Shown piece after piece: positions 22,151 through 35,000 of a stretch of 64,000 bases of DNA (position 1 is the stretch's first letter; every line of letters starts with the position of its first letter). This DNA is from Setophaga petechia (taxonomy: Eukaryota; Chordata; Aves; Passeriformes; Parulidae), in NCBI GenBank assembly GCA_024362935.1, contig JANCRA010000008.1, forward strand, positions 36,397,074 through 36,461,073. The letters are read 5' to 3'. A program made the translations under genes and the position numbers. The notes under the pieces were generated by a model. That model ran no database searches and was not told where the DNA came from. It saw nothing but the letters and a program-made list of their open reading frames with translations.

Positions 22151-25100
22151 TAATTAATTGAAAAGAGATTGATATAAAGGTCTTAGGAATGCTGAGAGAT
22201 TCCACAGTGGGGGGTGTGTAGGGGAGGGCCTGTTTGTTTGTTTTTTACATAATTGGAAAAATTGAAAAACACATTCATCTTGAAATTAAGGGGAATTGCT
22301 GAGAAATTACCCATGCAAACAAAATCAATTCTCATTTAGAAGTGTGATGCAAATTATTATAGCATGCTGGGATCATCATCACAAACTGAAAGGAATATAG
22401 CAACTGTTATTAAAAACTAAAAATGCTAAACTGATTATAACTCAGCAACAATATAATGCATGTTTTTAATCAGTGTTGAAGGAGAAAAACCTCTAAAGAA
22501 TGACTAAAATAAGTTGGAAACCAAGTACTAGCATAATTATCACCTTTTTTTTGGATTAGATGATTTATGTTTTAGCCATTAACTGCTCATTGCAGAAAAT
22601 TATATACATAGATGTTCTTCCTAGTAATGTGCAGTGTCAAAACAAAAACAATTCTTTTCTTTAGTTGCTAAATTGTAGTTTGTTTTTATATATCCACAAT
22701 ATAACCTAATTAGAGAAATAACTCCTCTTCATGTTTCCTCACAAGTTCTCAGGAATTCTTTGCAGATGGGGATTGCATTCATGTGTTTGCAAGAAGCACC
22801 TGGAAGATTGACTAATAAATGTCTTGCAAGATTTTTATAATGATACAATTTAAATAATTCTAAAGCATCCTTTAGTACAAGTAATAATAAAGTTACTGCT
22901 GTTAAGGAAAAGAAAATTTTCCATAACTAATTTTTTAGAGCCTACCTAGCCTTGGAAAATGCTCAGACTTTTTAAAAGACATACCTGTTCCTCTAAAGAA
23001 CAACACTTGAGTATTTACTTTGTCTGATCAACAGATTTTTCCACAAACATCTAGTAGTCAAGACACCACAAAATGGTAGTGATAGAACAGACAATATCTA
23101 ACAGAACCCAGCAATTTGGAAATTCAGCTGTCACCAAGGTTATGGGAGATAAAGGTTCAGTCTTTTCTCAGAGTTTAAACTAGCACTCTTCTCTGGTTAA
23201 GAAAATATTTCAATAGCATTCCGTTTGTCCATGTTGTCTACCCTGGTTATTTGGTTAAACACTGAACAAGTACTTGACAAGAGAATAAGTGAAAAGATGA
23301 GAAAGGATTTAAAAACCGCAAATCCTAATCTAAAAGAGTTTGCATATGATAAGCTTAAAGCTATGGTGGATGAAATAAAATAAAATAATTTGTCTAAATT
23401 CTAGTCATTCATGCTCTCTCATTTTCTTACCACTACTTCAACTATGTTAAGCTTATTTCTATTTGACTTCGACTTCTAGTCTGAGTTTTAAAATACACTT
23501 CAAATATCACTTTCTCAGAATCTTAGATACAATTATCTTCTGCTAAGAACTGTGGTGACAGAGAACCTCCAGTGTTCTTCTAACTAAATATTACAAGGGA
23601 TTGTATCTAGTAATTCACAGGGCAGAGCTTCTCAAAAATAGAGGTAGGCGGCTTATCTTAAAACTGACGTGGACCAGTTAAAAAATAATGCAAAACACTT
23701 TGAGTGGGCTTAAAGGTTCAAATTATCATGATAATTATCTTTTACATAGGTATTTTTTTCAATCTTCTGATGGCTTAGATATTTACCAAATAGAAAGACT
23801 CAATCTTAATGGGCCTAAAATTCAGAGGTTTTTTTCATTGTCCTGGAAGAAATCTTTGGTAATTCTATCTAGGCTGCTCCAGGTAATATTGTTCTCCTTT
23901 GATTCTCATACATAATTGTGATGTAGTAAAATATAAGAATCAGAACAGATGGAAGAAAGAAAAAAGAGCACAGCTTCACAGCTTACTTGTTATATTATTC
24001 ACCAACCAAAGGAAATACTTGAGTTCTGAGAAGTGTTTCTGGACTGTGAGTGTCAATCATTTATATCCTATTTTACAGAACAAAGGAAATGTTTATTTTC
24101 CTCATCCCCATCTTTTCCTTTATAACGGGTGGTTCTCAGCCTTGAAAATCTCAGTCAAATAGTTCTCTTAAAGTGACTGAACAGAATACTTCTCTTCCCA
24201 CTGGAATGATGATTTCTATCCTCTTCCACGGTTACTGGTTCAGCCTTTTTTTTTTCTTTTCCTTTTTTTTCTTTTCCTCACAAATACTCTGTGTAGTCAT
24301 AGTTTTTTTTGTTTTTTTTTTTTTTTTTCTGCCAGCTATGAAATCCATTCAAGGGTTTTCAAGGGTAAAAGGGACCATTAGACTGCTGTACTTTACCAAA
24401 GGGATGTGGCTTTTAGAAGCAGTAATTCAAGAACAATCTCCTTTTCCTATCTTCACAGGATAAGTATTGTGGGTTTAAGACAAACTTCAAAAAAAAAAGG
24501 TCAAGTACATAAAAGACTGCAAGGATACAGATGGAGAAAAGCAGTTTTGTGTCATTAGATAATGATTAGCTGCTTGTCCTTCTAATATGGCTCATTGTTA
24601 TGTCTTAAAACTTTCTAAACGAAATGCCAATGAGCATTTAAAATATCAGTGCTCTTGCACTTATATTGCACTATCATTGCACTGTCAGCAAAATTGCTTT
24701 GAGATCATTTACTGGCATTTTCTGCAAAAGACAATATAATAATTTCTCTAGTGTTGGATTTCATTCTATCACATTGGACGTACCTTTGCTATTGAAGTTG
24801 ATTTTGGGGTAGCATCCTCTGTTGATGGACCACAACTATCTTTCAAATTTCGAGCTCTATATTTCTACTAAACATTTGAAATGATAGGCACTTACGATTT
24901 TCTTTTTGATTTTTTTTGATTTTGTGCTGAAACATAAATCAACTAAAAAGAAGGGCTTGACTTTTACACAAGTAAATCTAGTACGGCACTATGAGCCAGT
25001 TGGCAAAACCTTGCTTCAATGGCTTGAAAATCTTGATAAACAATGAAACTACCGCCCTGGGAAGCTCCAAGTGGAATGGAAACTCCATTCAGGTCTGTGG

Positions 25101-25619
25101 ATATTCCAGACTTTAGTTGGTGTCAAGATTTCTAATACATGTCTTGCAGCTGATTTCTTTTGGAGAATTGTAAGGAGGTTAAGCAATGCTGTACTTAGGG
25201 AACTTAAGAGATGTTTTTGAGGGACTGAGTGGGTCTATGCCCTCAATAAATCATGCCATCTAGCCAGAACAGTAGGCATAAGCTCCTGTTCCCATATTCC
25301 TGAAATATTTGATAGGTATACATGGGAAATAGGCCTATGAAACCAAATTATCCTTCACTTAAGATTTTCAAACTATATGCAACACATTCAATGAATGTTG
25401 CAATTTTTCTGAGTTAAAATACTACTTCCAGCTGATCGAAAGAGATGGAAATTGGTATCGCCCTATGAACTGCTGTTCATCTCTTCATCATGCTTGTTAA
25501 AGTATGACAGAAGGCTGCAAAGAATCTGGGCAAACTGGCCTAATATCCAGTTTTCTTTATTATATTTTTCTATTATTCTCTAATAGCTTTCACAAATATT
25601 TTTGTAAGTGTCTTAAAAT
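22151..25619. other. Unique AT-rich non-coding DNA
   Basis: No coding sequence was recognised. A T-rich pyrimidine stretch (24246-24330) creates a Phe-rich open frame at 24173-24463 that I reject as coding. A short C/A-free G-run region at 22207-22229 (GGGGGGTGTGTAGGGGAGGG) is present. Nothing else stands out. Confidence 0.6.
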
Positions 25620-25860
25620 AAAGTTGATAGTTTTCCTTCACTACTCCCTCTGGGAGTCTGTTCCATAGTCTGACTCTTCTAAAATCTAGTAGTCTCCTAA
25701 TTTCCAGTCTAAATTTATATATTGCCGATTGCCAACATTGTCCTTTAGTTTAAAATGTTCTTTCTCCTCCTGGGCATTTTACTACCCTGCTCATTCCTGG
25801 AGTATTTATAGAGAGCAATCATGTCTGTTCCCATAATTTGTTTGAGTATTTGCTTTTTAA
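25620..25860 (-). mobile_element. Ancient CR1-like LINE fragment, minus strand
   Basis: The plus strand contains CTCTGGGAGTCTGTTCCATA, TTTCCAGTCTAAATTTAT, CTTTCTCCTCCTGGGCATTT and TTATAGAGAGCAATCATGTC. They follow the same order as the inverted CR1 3' ORF2 segment seen much better preserved at 17470-17690 ('TGGGAGCCTGTTCCA', 'CAACCTAAACCTCCC', 'ATCATGTCCCC'). The identity is low, so both family and boundaries are approximate. Confidence 0.6.
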
Positions 25861-28800
25861 AGTGTGTTGTAAATCACAGTCTTGCTGTTGCTCCCTGATT
25901 AGATTGCTGAACCTCTTAAAAGCAGGAGGAGGGCTGCTTAAACCAGTTAAAAATGTTTGCATCAATACTTGGGGAATGGTCCTGTAGGCAAATATCTATT
26001 TGTATGCAGTGCATTGAGCCTGAATGGGATTCTACTCATTTTATGGATTTTAATCTTAGCAGCAGCTGCTTCATACTTAAAGAATGACACCTGCCATGTT
26101 ACAACAATATTTTAAATTGAAAACTTTTTACAGCAACCAATCTACCTCACTGGCTACCTTTGCTGACACAGAAGTAGGGCAGAGAGGAAGAGGAAAAGAA
26201 AGATAAAGGATACTATTTAGCTGGTGTTAAAAAACATTCATTACCATGAACTGCTTCAGTGCATTTTAGTTGCTTTTAATAGTTTTAACTATTTTATGAG
26301 TGTTTTCCCACCATAAACCTGCAGTTCATTACTCTCTGTACAAAGAGACACCTGCTTGATCTATGTCTAATGAAATCTTACCTAAACCTTTAAAGCAAAC
26401 TATTGATTGAACAATTATACTTCATTTATACTGAAGTGTTATCTGTTCCCCCAGTCAGTCCTCTGCTTCTTTATCTGACATTCTATAGACCCTTGTTATA
26501 ACTCTATTTATAAGAACTGACACATTTAGACTGTAAATCAATTTTCCATTTTCATTGTATTGGAGAAATTGCTCTTCAATAGGATTTTCTCTCTCAAAGG
26601 ATAGGTTCAGTGTAGAACTTACATTTAATTGACCCACCAGGTTTGCTATTGAAGCCCTTGTCAATGCTGCCCAGGTGGAGTGATCTGCAGTATTCTTATT
26701 GCTAAAGCTAATTCTATCTAAAATTAATGTTGAACTTTCTCACCCATAAAATAAAGGGGTATTAAACTGGGTTGTGTGATACTGAAATAATTCCCTGGTT
26801 TAAGACCATTTTGAACTTGTACATACTAACTGATATTTTTTCTTTCAGCTCTGAAATTATTGGGACTAGCCACCTCCCTACTATATGGGGTATTTATATT
26901 GATAATTAATTAATGAATTTGTTTAAATATGGTCATTAACATGTTAAGAGCAATACCTGGAAGAATTGCATTATTAAACTCTTAAAAGAACATTGAGTTA
27001 TCTAAAAATTTCATAACAATATCCAAGAAGTGTCAACAATCCCTCATTCCTATCCCAAGGCTTTTAAGATAGAAACATCCCAAGACTTGCTTCTCAGATT
27101 TATGGAGAGAAAAACGTGAAAGGAACATTTGATCATACTTTAGGTACCTGAAATCCATTACTACAAAAAGATCTGTGCTAAATCAAAAATACTTTGATAC
27201 CTTTCTGAACAATAGGTCTTTTCACAAGCATCTGCTCAGTCTGCACCAGCCCTGGAATGCTTTCTTCAGCAAAATCTTAAAGGAGAACCAGAACCTGCTT
27301 ATGCAATTTTCAGTACATAACTAAGCTTAACAACTTTTTTTTAAACCCAACAATCTAAAACCTACCTAAATTTTTGACCATTTTAATTCTTGAACACTTT
27401 GTGAATATAGATGTAAAAAATACACCTTTTGTTTGTTTCTTAAGTACAACATTGTCATATGAAGGAACAAAATATTTTACAATAAATGATTTATGGATTT
27501 TTACTACTTTTTGAGATCAGGATGTTCTTTGCAACTATTAATACTTTCTCGGATCAGTGTTATTTATCATCTTTGAAAGAGCAGTACTTTAATTAGGACA
27601 TCACAAGGTTTCTTCATTTCCAATGAGAATAAGTCTGACTTTCTTGTTAGTTCTTCATGAGCTGAATCTTAGAAGCTTGGTATCTGCTTTACTGTGCTCC
27701 ACTGCATTAATGCTGGCATGAAAGATATGAATAAATATTAACATAGTTGGATCTAAGAATTTCAGCTTCAGATCATTAATTTCAAAGTCCTATAAACCGT
27801 TTGTAGTCACTACTGAGATTTTAAAATATATTATTACTATACTCTCTGCAAAACATACAGAGTGAGAGTTCTCAGGTGCTCTTAAGTGAATAGAAGTGGA
27901 ACAACTAAGTAAATACACTCGAGTCTCTGTGGGAGTATGAATCAGCATGTCTCAAATTTTAATACTTGCAAACTTATAAACTTAAAAAAAATATTAAATC
28001 TCAATGAATGATATATTTTTTATACCTTTTGGAAAGTAGTACTTAAAAGTTTCTATGAGATTCATTTGGATTGCAACAAAACTGCAGTCATAACCTTGAA
28101 ATTCAGCTTGCTTTCTCTGGAATTTTCTAATTGAAGAACAAATTGTAGGTTTCCATTTGTCAGTATGGGCTCACTGAAATAAACAGTTGGGTTCAAAACA
28201 ATATTTAAGCTTCTCAAATCTCAAAATTGGAAAATCAATGTGGTATCATCCTTCTTGATGTTGGGATGCCTCTGCTAGCAGAGATTTCAAAATGAAGAAT
28301 ACATGTGCAGATGTCTAATGTTTAAAAAGGAGAAAAAATGTCTACATAAAAAAGGTAATTTTACTGATGAGAAAAAAATTAACATGTTTTTGTTTCATTA
28401 TTTTTGGTATCTAATACTTCTTCCTTGTGTTTTTTCCTATTTTTCTTTTTTTGAAGTTCTGAAAACAAATGAAATAAATAAAATGGAAAAAAGGAAACTG
28501 TTTATCTTAACATAGGCTAGTCAGAGAAAGACTACTTGAATTTCACGCTATCTGTGACAAGAGTCACTGAGCCACAGAATATGCTGGTCTCATTTCTCCT
28601 TAAATAGATATACCTGCAAATTTCAACTACGATGAGTGCTGAAATAGAGAACCTCTTTTCTCCTGCATGTACAGAGTAGAGTAGTTGTACTTTAGAGTAA
28701 GCAAAACAACTTCCTGTTGCCATGAAAAAAAAAACAGCTAGACATGTTAGATAAAAAATTCTGAAGTTTATGAAAATTATATTAAGAAAATTTTTAAAAC

Positions 28801-29262
28801 AGAAGTTAATTAAATTGTAGCCATGAGTTAACGGCTATAAATGGTCATTTCATGCTGCAGTGAAATAAAGTGTTAATTTCAGAAGATTTTACGCATGTGT
28901 CAGGCATGCCTAGGAACAGTTACTGCCTTCTGAAATGAGAAGGAATGTTGAGACAGATGCAAAATAGAATTGGTATAAATAGCAAGAACAAACTTCTTCA
29001 ACTATTTTGCCAATTGAACCCCAGATTGCTTTTCCAGACATGTATTAAAACAAAGAGAGGCCTTAGGAATAAGGAAAAAAAATCCCCAACAAAGAAACTA
29101 TCAGCAGACTAGAGGTTACAGTCACATGATTTTTCCTAAATTCTTTCCTAAATCCTTAATCATAGCAGCTGAAGCCCTGTCTCTTCATTATTTTTTCTAG
29201 CTTCCATGTACCATGTGAATTATTCTTTTTGTAGATTACTAATATACAAGTCCAGGCTTAAA

Positions 29263-29340
29263 TAAAACGAAACAAAAACAAGCAATCAAAACCAAAACAA
29301 AATAAAACAAAACCAAAAAATAAAAAACAAAAAAGGGGAA
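29263..29340. repeat. A/C-rich low-complexity stretch (AAAAC-type)
   Basis: About 80 bp is built from AAAAC, AAAAT and AACAAA words with almost no T or G. It resembles a decayed A-rich microsatellite. Confidence 0.85.
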
Positions 29341-29512
29341 AATTTGTTCACACAACCTTAGAACCTGCTGTAGACAGTAAAAAGTTATCACTTCTTAAGG
29401 AATATATGGTAGTTTTACAGTTCTAAAAGGAAAATACATTGAGGCAACACAATTATAGTGTTGAGGTATTTTTATTATCCTTTTCATATTCTTTTCTCAA
29501 CATCTGTTGAGA

Positions 29513-29558
29513 ACACAGGAGTTTCAGGATTTCAACACAGGACACAGGAGTTTCAGGA
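29513..29558. repeat. 17-bp direct repeat
   Basis: ACACAGGAGTTTCAGGA occurs at 29513-29529 and 29542-29558, identical in both. The start-to-start distance is 29 bp, and the intervening bases also repeat AACACAGG. Confidence 0.9.
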
Positions 29559-30939
29559 ACAGAACACATAATTTCACCTTGATGCTGTGTGCTCTTTCTT
29601 AAGCTCAACAGAATCACTTTTTTCTGCCTTCTGTTCTTTTTGCTTTTTCTACTGATTAAAGGTGAGGAATGAGGAAAAAGAAGAAAACCAAAAATGAGTT
29701 GAAAAACGTGAGTGCAAAAATAGATGAGAGGCATTAATGATGAGGAAGATAATTCTGAGTGAGTGAATAGGGGTAAGGTCTAAGAAGTGGTGGTAAAAAT
29801 GGTAAGAAGACAGCTAGTAACAGAAAGAAATATTTCTAAATTCATAGACATAAGGATTGACTGTAGCCTATTCTATCCTTCTAACATTCTCCTACCCACT
29901 AGATTATAGATGCCTAATCCTTTTCTAAATTTTTACTGGGGGTATGACTGTACCAAGACATCGATTACTAGGATATGGCTTTTAATCTCATTTAATAGTG
30001 TTGATATTTCAATCATTTATTTTTCTGTATTTGATGAAGGTAATAATTTTATATATTGAATAGACTGGGATAACTGGACATTCATAATTCTCTGACACTT
30101 TCCTTATGGCCCTGAACTCAAAGGATGGCAAATAATTCCACTTTCTAGGAAAAACTGAGGACAAATATTTTATGTCTTCTTTTTGCAGGTGGTAGCCTTC
30201 ATTCTTGGATAATTTTCAGTGTTGCTACTTGTTTAAGAACTGACATCTATTGTCAGCCATGTATCCATTACACTCTAAAATCTGAACAGACATTAAGGCT
30301 TTGTCTATAGCGTTTGAATTTATTAAAAAAAAAAAAAAAGAAACAGAACCTACCACCTATGACACCTATTATGCTTGCAGATGTAGCTCATTGTGTGAAG
30401 AGGAAGAAGAGATACATGGAGATGACATTAATTAGACAGGGAATGTCATAGGGTGAAGCCTATAAAAAAACACCATTTAAATAAGACCTTGGCTATATCT
30501 GCCCAGCTCTATCACGTTAAATTATTGGGATGGGATCACTAATAAAGCACAGATGATTATTATGGAGAAGGCTTACCCTAAAGAGATGGACTATATCCAC
30601 CTTTCTCTAATAATTTAGGAAAGAAAGACACATTGATAAAGAGCTGACAGCTTTTCATCCATTCATACATCTAGGATAGGGTCCCAGATTTCATTGATTT
30701 AGTTATCAAGAGGCAATTGACTTAGCGTAAAGGACTTTGTATTTTCTTTCATGCATTCTCACTGTCACAACTGGACAAATGGGATTGGAAGAGAGGGTCC
30801 TGTTAAACTGGTAAAACACTGTTCTGAGTCAGCTTCCTCCTCCGTCTTGAGACTCAGTCCTCTGCCTGGACTCATTGCCTGGAGGAGGCCACAAAGAGCT
30901 GGCTGAGTATGCATGAACAAAACAGTACCAAAAAATCTA

Positions 30940-31221
30940 GTTTATGTGGAGGCATGCACCAGGTTAACTACAAAGGGAAGTGGATTGGGACCCCCCCCTC
31001 CCCCGCCCCAAACTCTCTTTTTCCTTTTTCTCTTTCACTTTCCTTGTCTTGATGCCCCAGCTCCAGATCATCCATGTGGCAGGACCGATATGGCACCTTA
31101 AGGACTGGTGATATTTTTTGGTCTTTGTTCTGTCTCTCCCTCTTCTGTCTGTATTTCTCTCCATCCTTCTTTTGCCTGGGCAGAGCACAACCATCATTTT
31201 CTACCCCCTACTGAAGTCTAT
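30940..31221 (+). mobile_element. Possible 3' internal region of an endogenous retrovirus
   Basis: This stretch lies immediately upstream of the LTR-like segment at 31222. It has a C-rich run (30991-31009), then a pyrimidine-rich tract and ends in the purine-rich GGGAATGGGGGAAA, which could be a polypurine tract. Composition is GC-richer than the surroundings. I could not recognise any env or gag/pol reading frame, so this is an inference from position and structure only. Confidence 0.35.
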
Positions 31222-31397
31222 TGTGGGAATGGGGGAAATGTAGAAGTGTGTTGTAGCTTTTTAGCCAGTACCTTTGGGGAGTTTGTTGTGGGAGTTTAGA
31301 ACTTATACTATAAAAAAAATTAAGAGTTTTTCAGGCACCATTCTTGTGAAAGTGTATTGTAAGAATTTGAGGGATTGTTAGATACTATCTCTTGAGT

Positions 31398-31406
31398 ATA
31401 AAAAGT
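31398..31406 (+). promoter_or_regulatory. TATA box of the 31222-31506 LTR
   Basis: TATAAAAAG is a consensus TATA box about 38 bp upstream of the LTR AATAAA. Initiation would fall near 31425-31430, where a consensus splice donor AAG|GTGAGT (31425-31433) also lies. Confidence 0.55.
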
Positions 31407-31435
31407 GGACTGGTTGCCAGCATTAAGGTGAGTAC

Positions 31436-31441
31436 AATAAA
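31436..31441 (+). terminator. LTR polyadenylation signal AATAAA
   Basis: AATAAA lies just downstream of the predicted start of R and about 65 bp before the LTR 3' end. Confidence 0.5.
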
Positions 31442-31506
31442 ATATAAGAGCTCCCTGACATGCATCTGGTGTCTTTGTTCAGCCTGATGAGAATTCATAA
31501 CACACA

Positions 31507-34500
31507 TCACACTTCCTGCCAGTGGGTAGTGACACTTACAACATGAGAAAGTCACGAGATTGGCCTAGGGTTATGCCTCTGGTGACTTACACAGAATTTT
31601 TAGAATAGAAACCAATAAATAGTGAAGACAGTAGCTCCTTTTGGGGAAAGTACACCCATGAATGTGTTCATAATTGCCAAAGGCTGAACTCACTTTGCCA
31701 TCCAGGGTTTTGACGCCTCAGGCAGGTAGAACATATGTCCTGTGCCCTTGGTGCTGATCACAGCTGGATTGGACACTTTGTCTGATGTGGGCAGCCTATG
31801 CAGGCTTATGTGTGTGCATATATGAGATAGAATAGGAATTCTTGTCTAACTCTTGTACTCATCCTACTTAGTAAATAAATCTTAGATTTTGCGTTACTGG
31901 GTTCCATCCTACTTAACTTTCCCTTTGATTGATTACAAAGTCTTGGCAGCACAATGACATCTTACTTACTTACCTCTGATCAGTTACTGTAACTTGGAAA
32001 TATTTTCATGAGTCCTGATGACTCCCGTTTTATGATCTCTGTTTGGTCCTTACAACAGTTGATCAGTTACAGAGGGAAAATGCAATTCACAGGAAATGTC
32101 TATGGGTGGCAGGAAGATCAGCTGATTTCCAGTGTGGTAAGAGTAATTAGTAGGGAACAATGGAAAGTACAAGGTACAAGCTGAAATAGCTGTGGCTGGC
32201 AGAAGAGGGCTGTGAGGAGACAGGCATATTTTAAATAACCTCTAATGTCTTCTAAAATTTCTTTGGAGGCAAGAAGACAACTCTCATTCCTGTTACTAGG
32301 GAAGAAAAAAAGTGGTAAGAGATGACAGATAACTTTAGAGAGGTTTCTGCTGTTGCTAATTAAAAACGTTAAGGGCTATATTAACAAGGATGTAATCCTC
32401 TGCCATTATCTGTTTTTGCATTTTCTCATGCTCTGCTGAGACTGGTGGTCATTCAAGCTTGAGAAGAAGCTCAGATTTCCTGAGGAAGTATGGCAAGTGC
32501 TTATTCCACCTCTTTTATACAGTTTAATGACATTAAAGTTATTCTACTAAATAAGTGTCTTTGGTTTTCAAAACTTGAGTCCCCCTCCTGACACTCTTCC
32601 TACTTAATTGGAATCTGCAAAAATGTAGGCGTCTTAATTGTGAATGATCTGAATTCTAGAATAAAAAGTAAGTTATAATATTGAGTGTTCATAAATTAAA
32701 AACATTCAAGATAAGAGAAAAAAAAAAACAAAGAAAGCCAACATGGTGACACAAGTGAAATTGCTAAGCTGGCATTAGTAACACCAGGATTTCAGGAAAA
32801 AAAAAGTCATTTTTGATATATCTATCCTATTACTCAATCCTGAGTAAAAGTCAGAGTTGGAAGACAAAAACTCAGCAATATTGATGATCTGTCTATACTG
32901 TGTAACTACAGACACCTGCATCTTCATGACCTCTTGGGCTTGCAGTGACTCTCATTAGCTGCCTGCACTAAAAGCAGTGAGCACACTCACGTTTAACTTT
33001 GTGGCATGCTAGTCTAAGCCTCCTATTACGGCTGTTAGCTCATGATTAAACTACGTGTTCATAAAAATTGAGTATAAATAACTGCAGTGCTTGAGTGCAA
33101 TTAAGGATGCCCAAATGAAAGTGTTTTAAGAGTGGATTATACCCAGCAATCCTCTAGAATAGTTCCCTTTCACATAAAAGGGAGCAGCACTGGAATTATG
33201 CAATTTTCTCCTTCCCATCCAGCCCTAAGGTTACTGGCTATCATATTAGCAACCACAAATTTAACAGCAGATTTTCTTTTAGCTTGGAAATAGTGTTATG
33301 GAAAATAGCTGTAACTTGAGAAGAAGCCCAAGGAAGTGCACCTCAGATTAATATTTTTCTTATATTTTAGAGGGTTTTATTATCCAATCATATTGACCTG
33401 CAGTATTTCAAAGTCCAACCTTTAATTTCTTTTGAACTTCAACCATCTTCCCAGATTTTTTAAAATACTTTCTCTAAGGCCCATTATAGATGAAAGAAAT
33501 ATTTCCTTGTGCTTTCTTCAGATATTATTCAGAAATTAAATCCAAATGGTGTTTTTGACATTATGTATTAACTTTTTGATCATCTCTGAAATTACAGCAT
33601 GACATTTATTCTAATTCTCATAGAAAAAATATTTTAATGCTGAGGTAAATTAATTACTTGGTTTAGAATAAAAGAGCAGCATTTACATTCAGAAGTTTAT
33701 ATGAGATTGCAAGTTCTTTTTTTCTGTATGCAAAATGAAGAATATTGTGTATAACCCCATTTTCTCTAAAACCAGAAATATTAACCTCTGACTTTAAAAT
33801 TAAACTTTACTTATCCTCTTCTTCTCCGGAAGCCCTAACTCTTCCAATGCATTGAAAACAGGGTTTCTTTTAAACAGTTTTTTGGTTTGGTTTTTTTTTT
33901 TTTTTTTTTTAAGTAAACTCATCTCAATATAATGATAATACAGCAATTTTGCACTTCTAAAGGGCCTTTTCATTTCACACTTTCAAAGCAGCTTAGAAGT
34001 ACTAAGGAGAATATTTTTAAAAGGAAGTTATATTAGCTGACTCTTGTTAAACTCTGGAAAATTCTCACTAACTTCAGTCAGAGTAAAACCAGGCCAGCAC
34101 TGAGTGTCTTGGGATACCCTTCTCCCACACCATCCACACTTGTTATTTTACATAACTGATGATGTTAGGAAATAAATGCTCATTATTCATACTTCACACT
34201 GAAGCAAGAGCCATGATTCATTTAATCAAATGGCAAAGTGGTCTGGGCTTGAATTTCAGAATATGCGGGTTGGGGTTTTTAATAAAGATTAGGTAAAGAG
34301 TAAAGCCATGAGGAGATTTGCTCCATGGAAAGGAAACAATTTTAAATTATTGTTCCTTAATAGAGAAAAAAAAGCTTGTAACAAAAAATTCAAAACAGAA
34401 ATTTTGGAAGTTCTGAAAATTTTAATTCCTAGTTTCTCCATTTATGACTCTTTAGCCATTTGCCCAAAGGCTTCTGCAGAGACAGGATAAACAATTAATT

Positions 34501-34620
34501 TTTCACCTTCCCCAGCAGCTGCTGACAGAAATTACCACAGTTCCTCCCAGTCTCAGATTTGTTCGGTAGAGGTAAAGAGTATTGCTATCAGCAGTATTTC
34601 TGTGTCACCTTGTTACACTG
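31507..34620. other. Unique AT-rich non-coding DNA
   Basis: No gene was recognised. The first 300 bases (31640-31800) are somewhat GC-richer and could be flank or leftover element sequence, but no family was recognised. A poly-T run sits at 33891-33910. Open frames are short and random-looking. Confidence 0.55.
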
Positions 34621-35000
34621 TCTCACAGGCACACGCACATTTACGCTCAATGCACGGCGTGCTGCAGAGTCCTGACGTGGAATAGAGTCCTGCAGCCCTT
34701 ATCAAGGATAACAGAGCAGGGCCATACAGAGCTGCCCCAGGACTATCCAAGGGATGTCTGAGGGCAAGTCAGGAAGGCAAGGATCACAAAGGATCCCTAC
34801 ATGTATCCCTATAGCACAGACCAGGCAAGAACCAGGCTAAGGGAAGGGGCTGAGCTCCAGCACAGCCCCCATGGGAGGAGGAGATTCATGCAGGCTGATC
34901 CCAGATCTTATCTGAAGTCACTGCCACATGGCAGCAGAAGTGGGTCTGACCTCCCTCCCCAGGCCCAGAAGGGGAAGGAAGAAGAGTAGGATAGGATGGA
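34621..35000. other. GC-richer segment of unknown origin
   Basis: About 380 bp is visibly richer in G and C than the surroundings, with CpG-containing words near 34633-34675 (CACGCACATTTACGC, GCACGGCGTGC, CTGACGTGG). It contains CTGACGTGG, a half-CRE-like word, and an open frame of 62 codons at 34801-34989 without a recognisable domain. It could be an unrecognised LTR or transposon remnant, an exon of a non-coding transcript or a regulatory element. I could not match it to a known family. Confidence 0.4.

Larger units (their letters stand above)
25861..30900. other. Unique AT-rich non-coding DNA
   Basis: No gene or transposon was recognised. It contains an A/C-rich low-complexity stretch (29263-29340), a poly-A run at about 30325-30338 and a 17-bp direct repeat at 29513-29558. 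All open frames are under 95 codons and look random. Confidence 0.6.
31222..31506 (+). mobile_element. Retroviral LTR, plus strand
   Basis: A compact LTR-like segment of about 270-285 bp. It opens with TGTGGGAATG or, if GGGAATGGGGGAAA is the polypurine tract, with TGTAGAAGTG at 31239. It then has a TATAAAAAG box at 31398-31406, an AATAAA signal at 31436-31441 and a U5-like GTGTCTTTGTTCAGCC, and ends GAATTCATAACACA. The order TATA, AATAAA, short U5, CA is that of a compact retroviral LTR, and the U5 words resemble avian class II ERV LTRs as I remember them. No target duplication was found and the exact 3' end (31502, 31504 or 31506) is ambiguous. It is different from both the ERVL-like LTRs and the LTR at 7025. 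Confidence 0.65.

Noticed and set aside
24240..24330. Pyrimidine-rich stretch as a splice branch or acceptor region or gene
   Set aside because: It is low-complexity T-rich DNA, and the 96-codon frame over it is mostly Phe.
29263..29340. Poly-A tail of a processed pseudogene
   Set aside because: The A-rich stretch contains regular C interruptions, and no gene-derived sequence precedes it on either side.
31222..31506. A complete provirus around this LTR
   Set aside because: No second LTR copy and no gag/pol/env frames were found nearby; only a possible short 3' internal piece is present.
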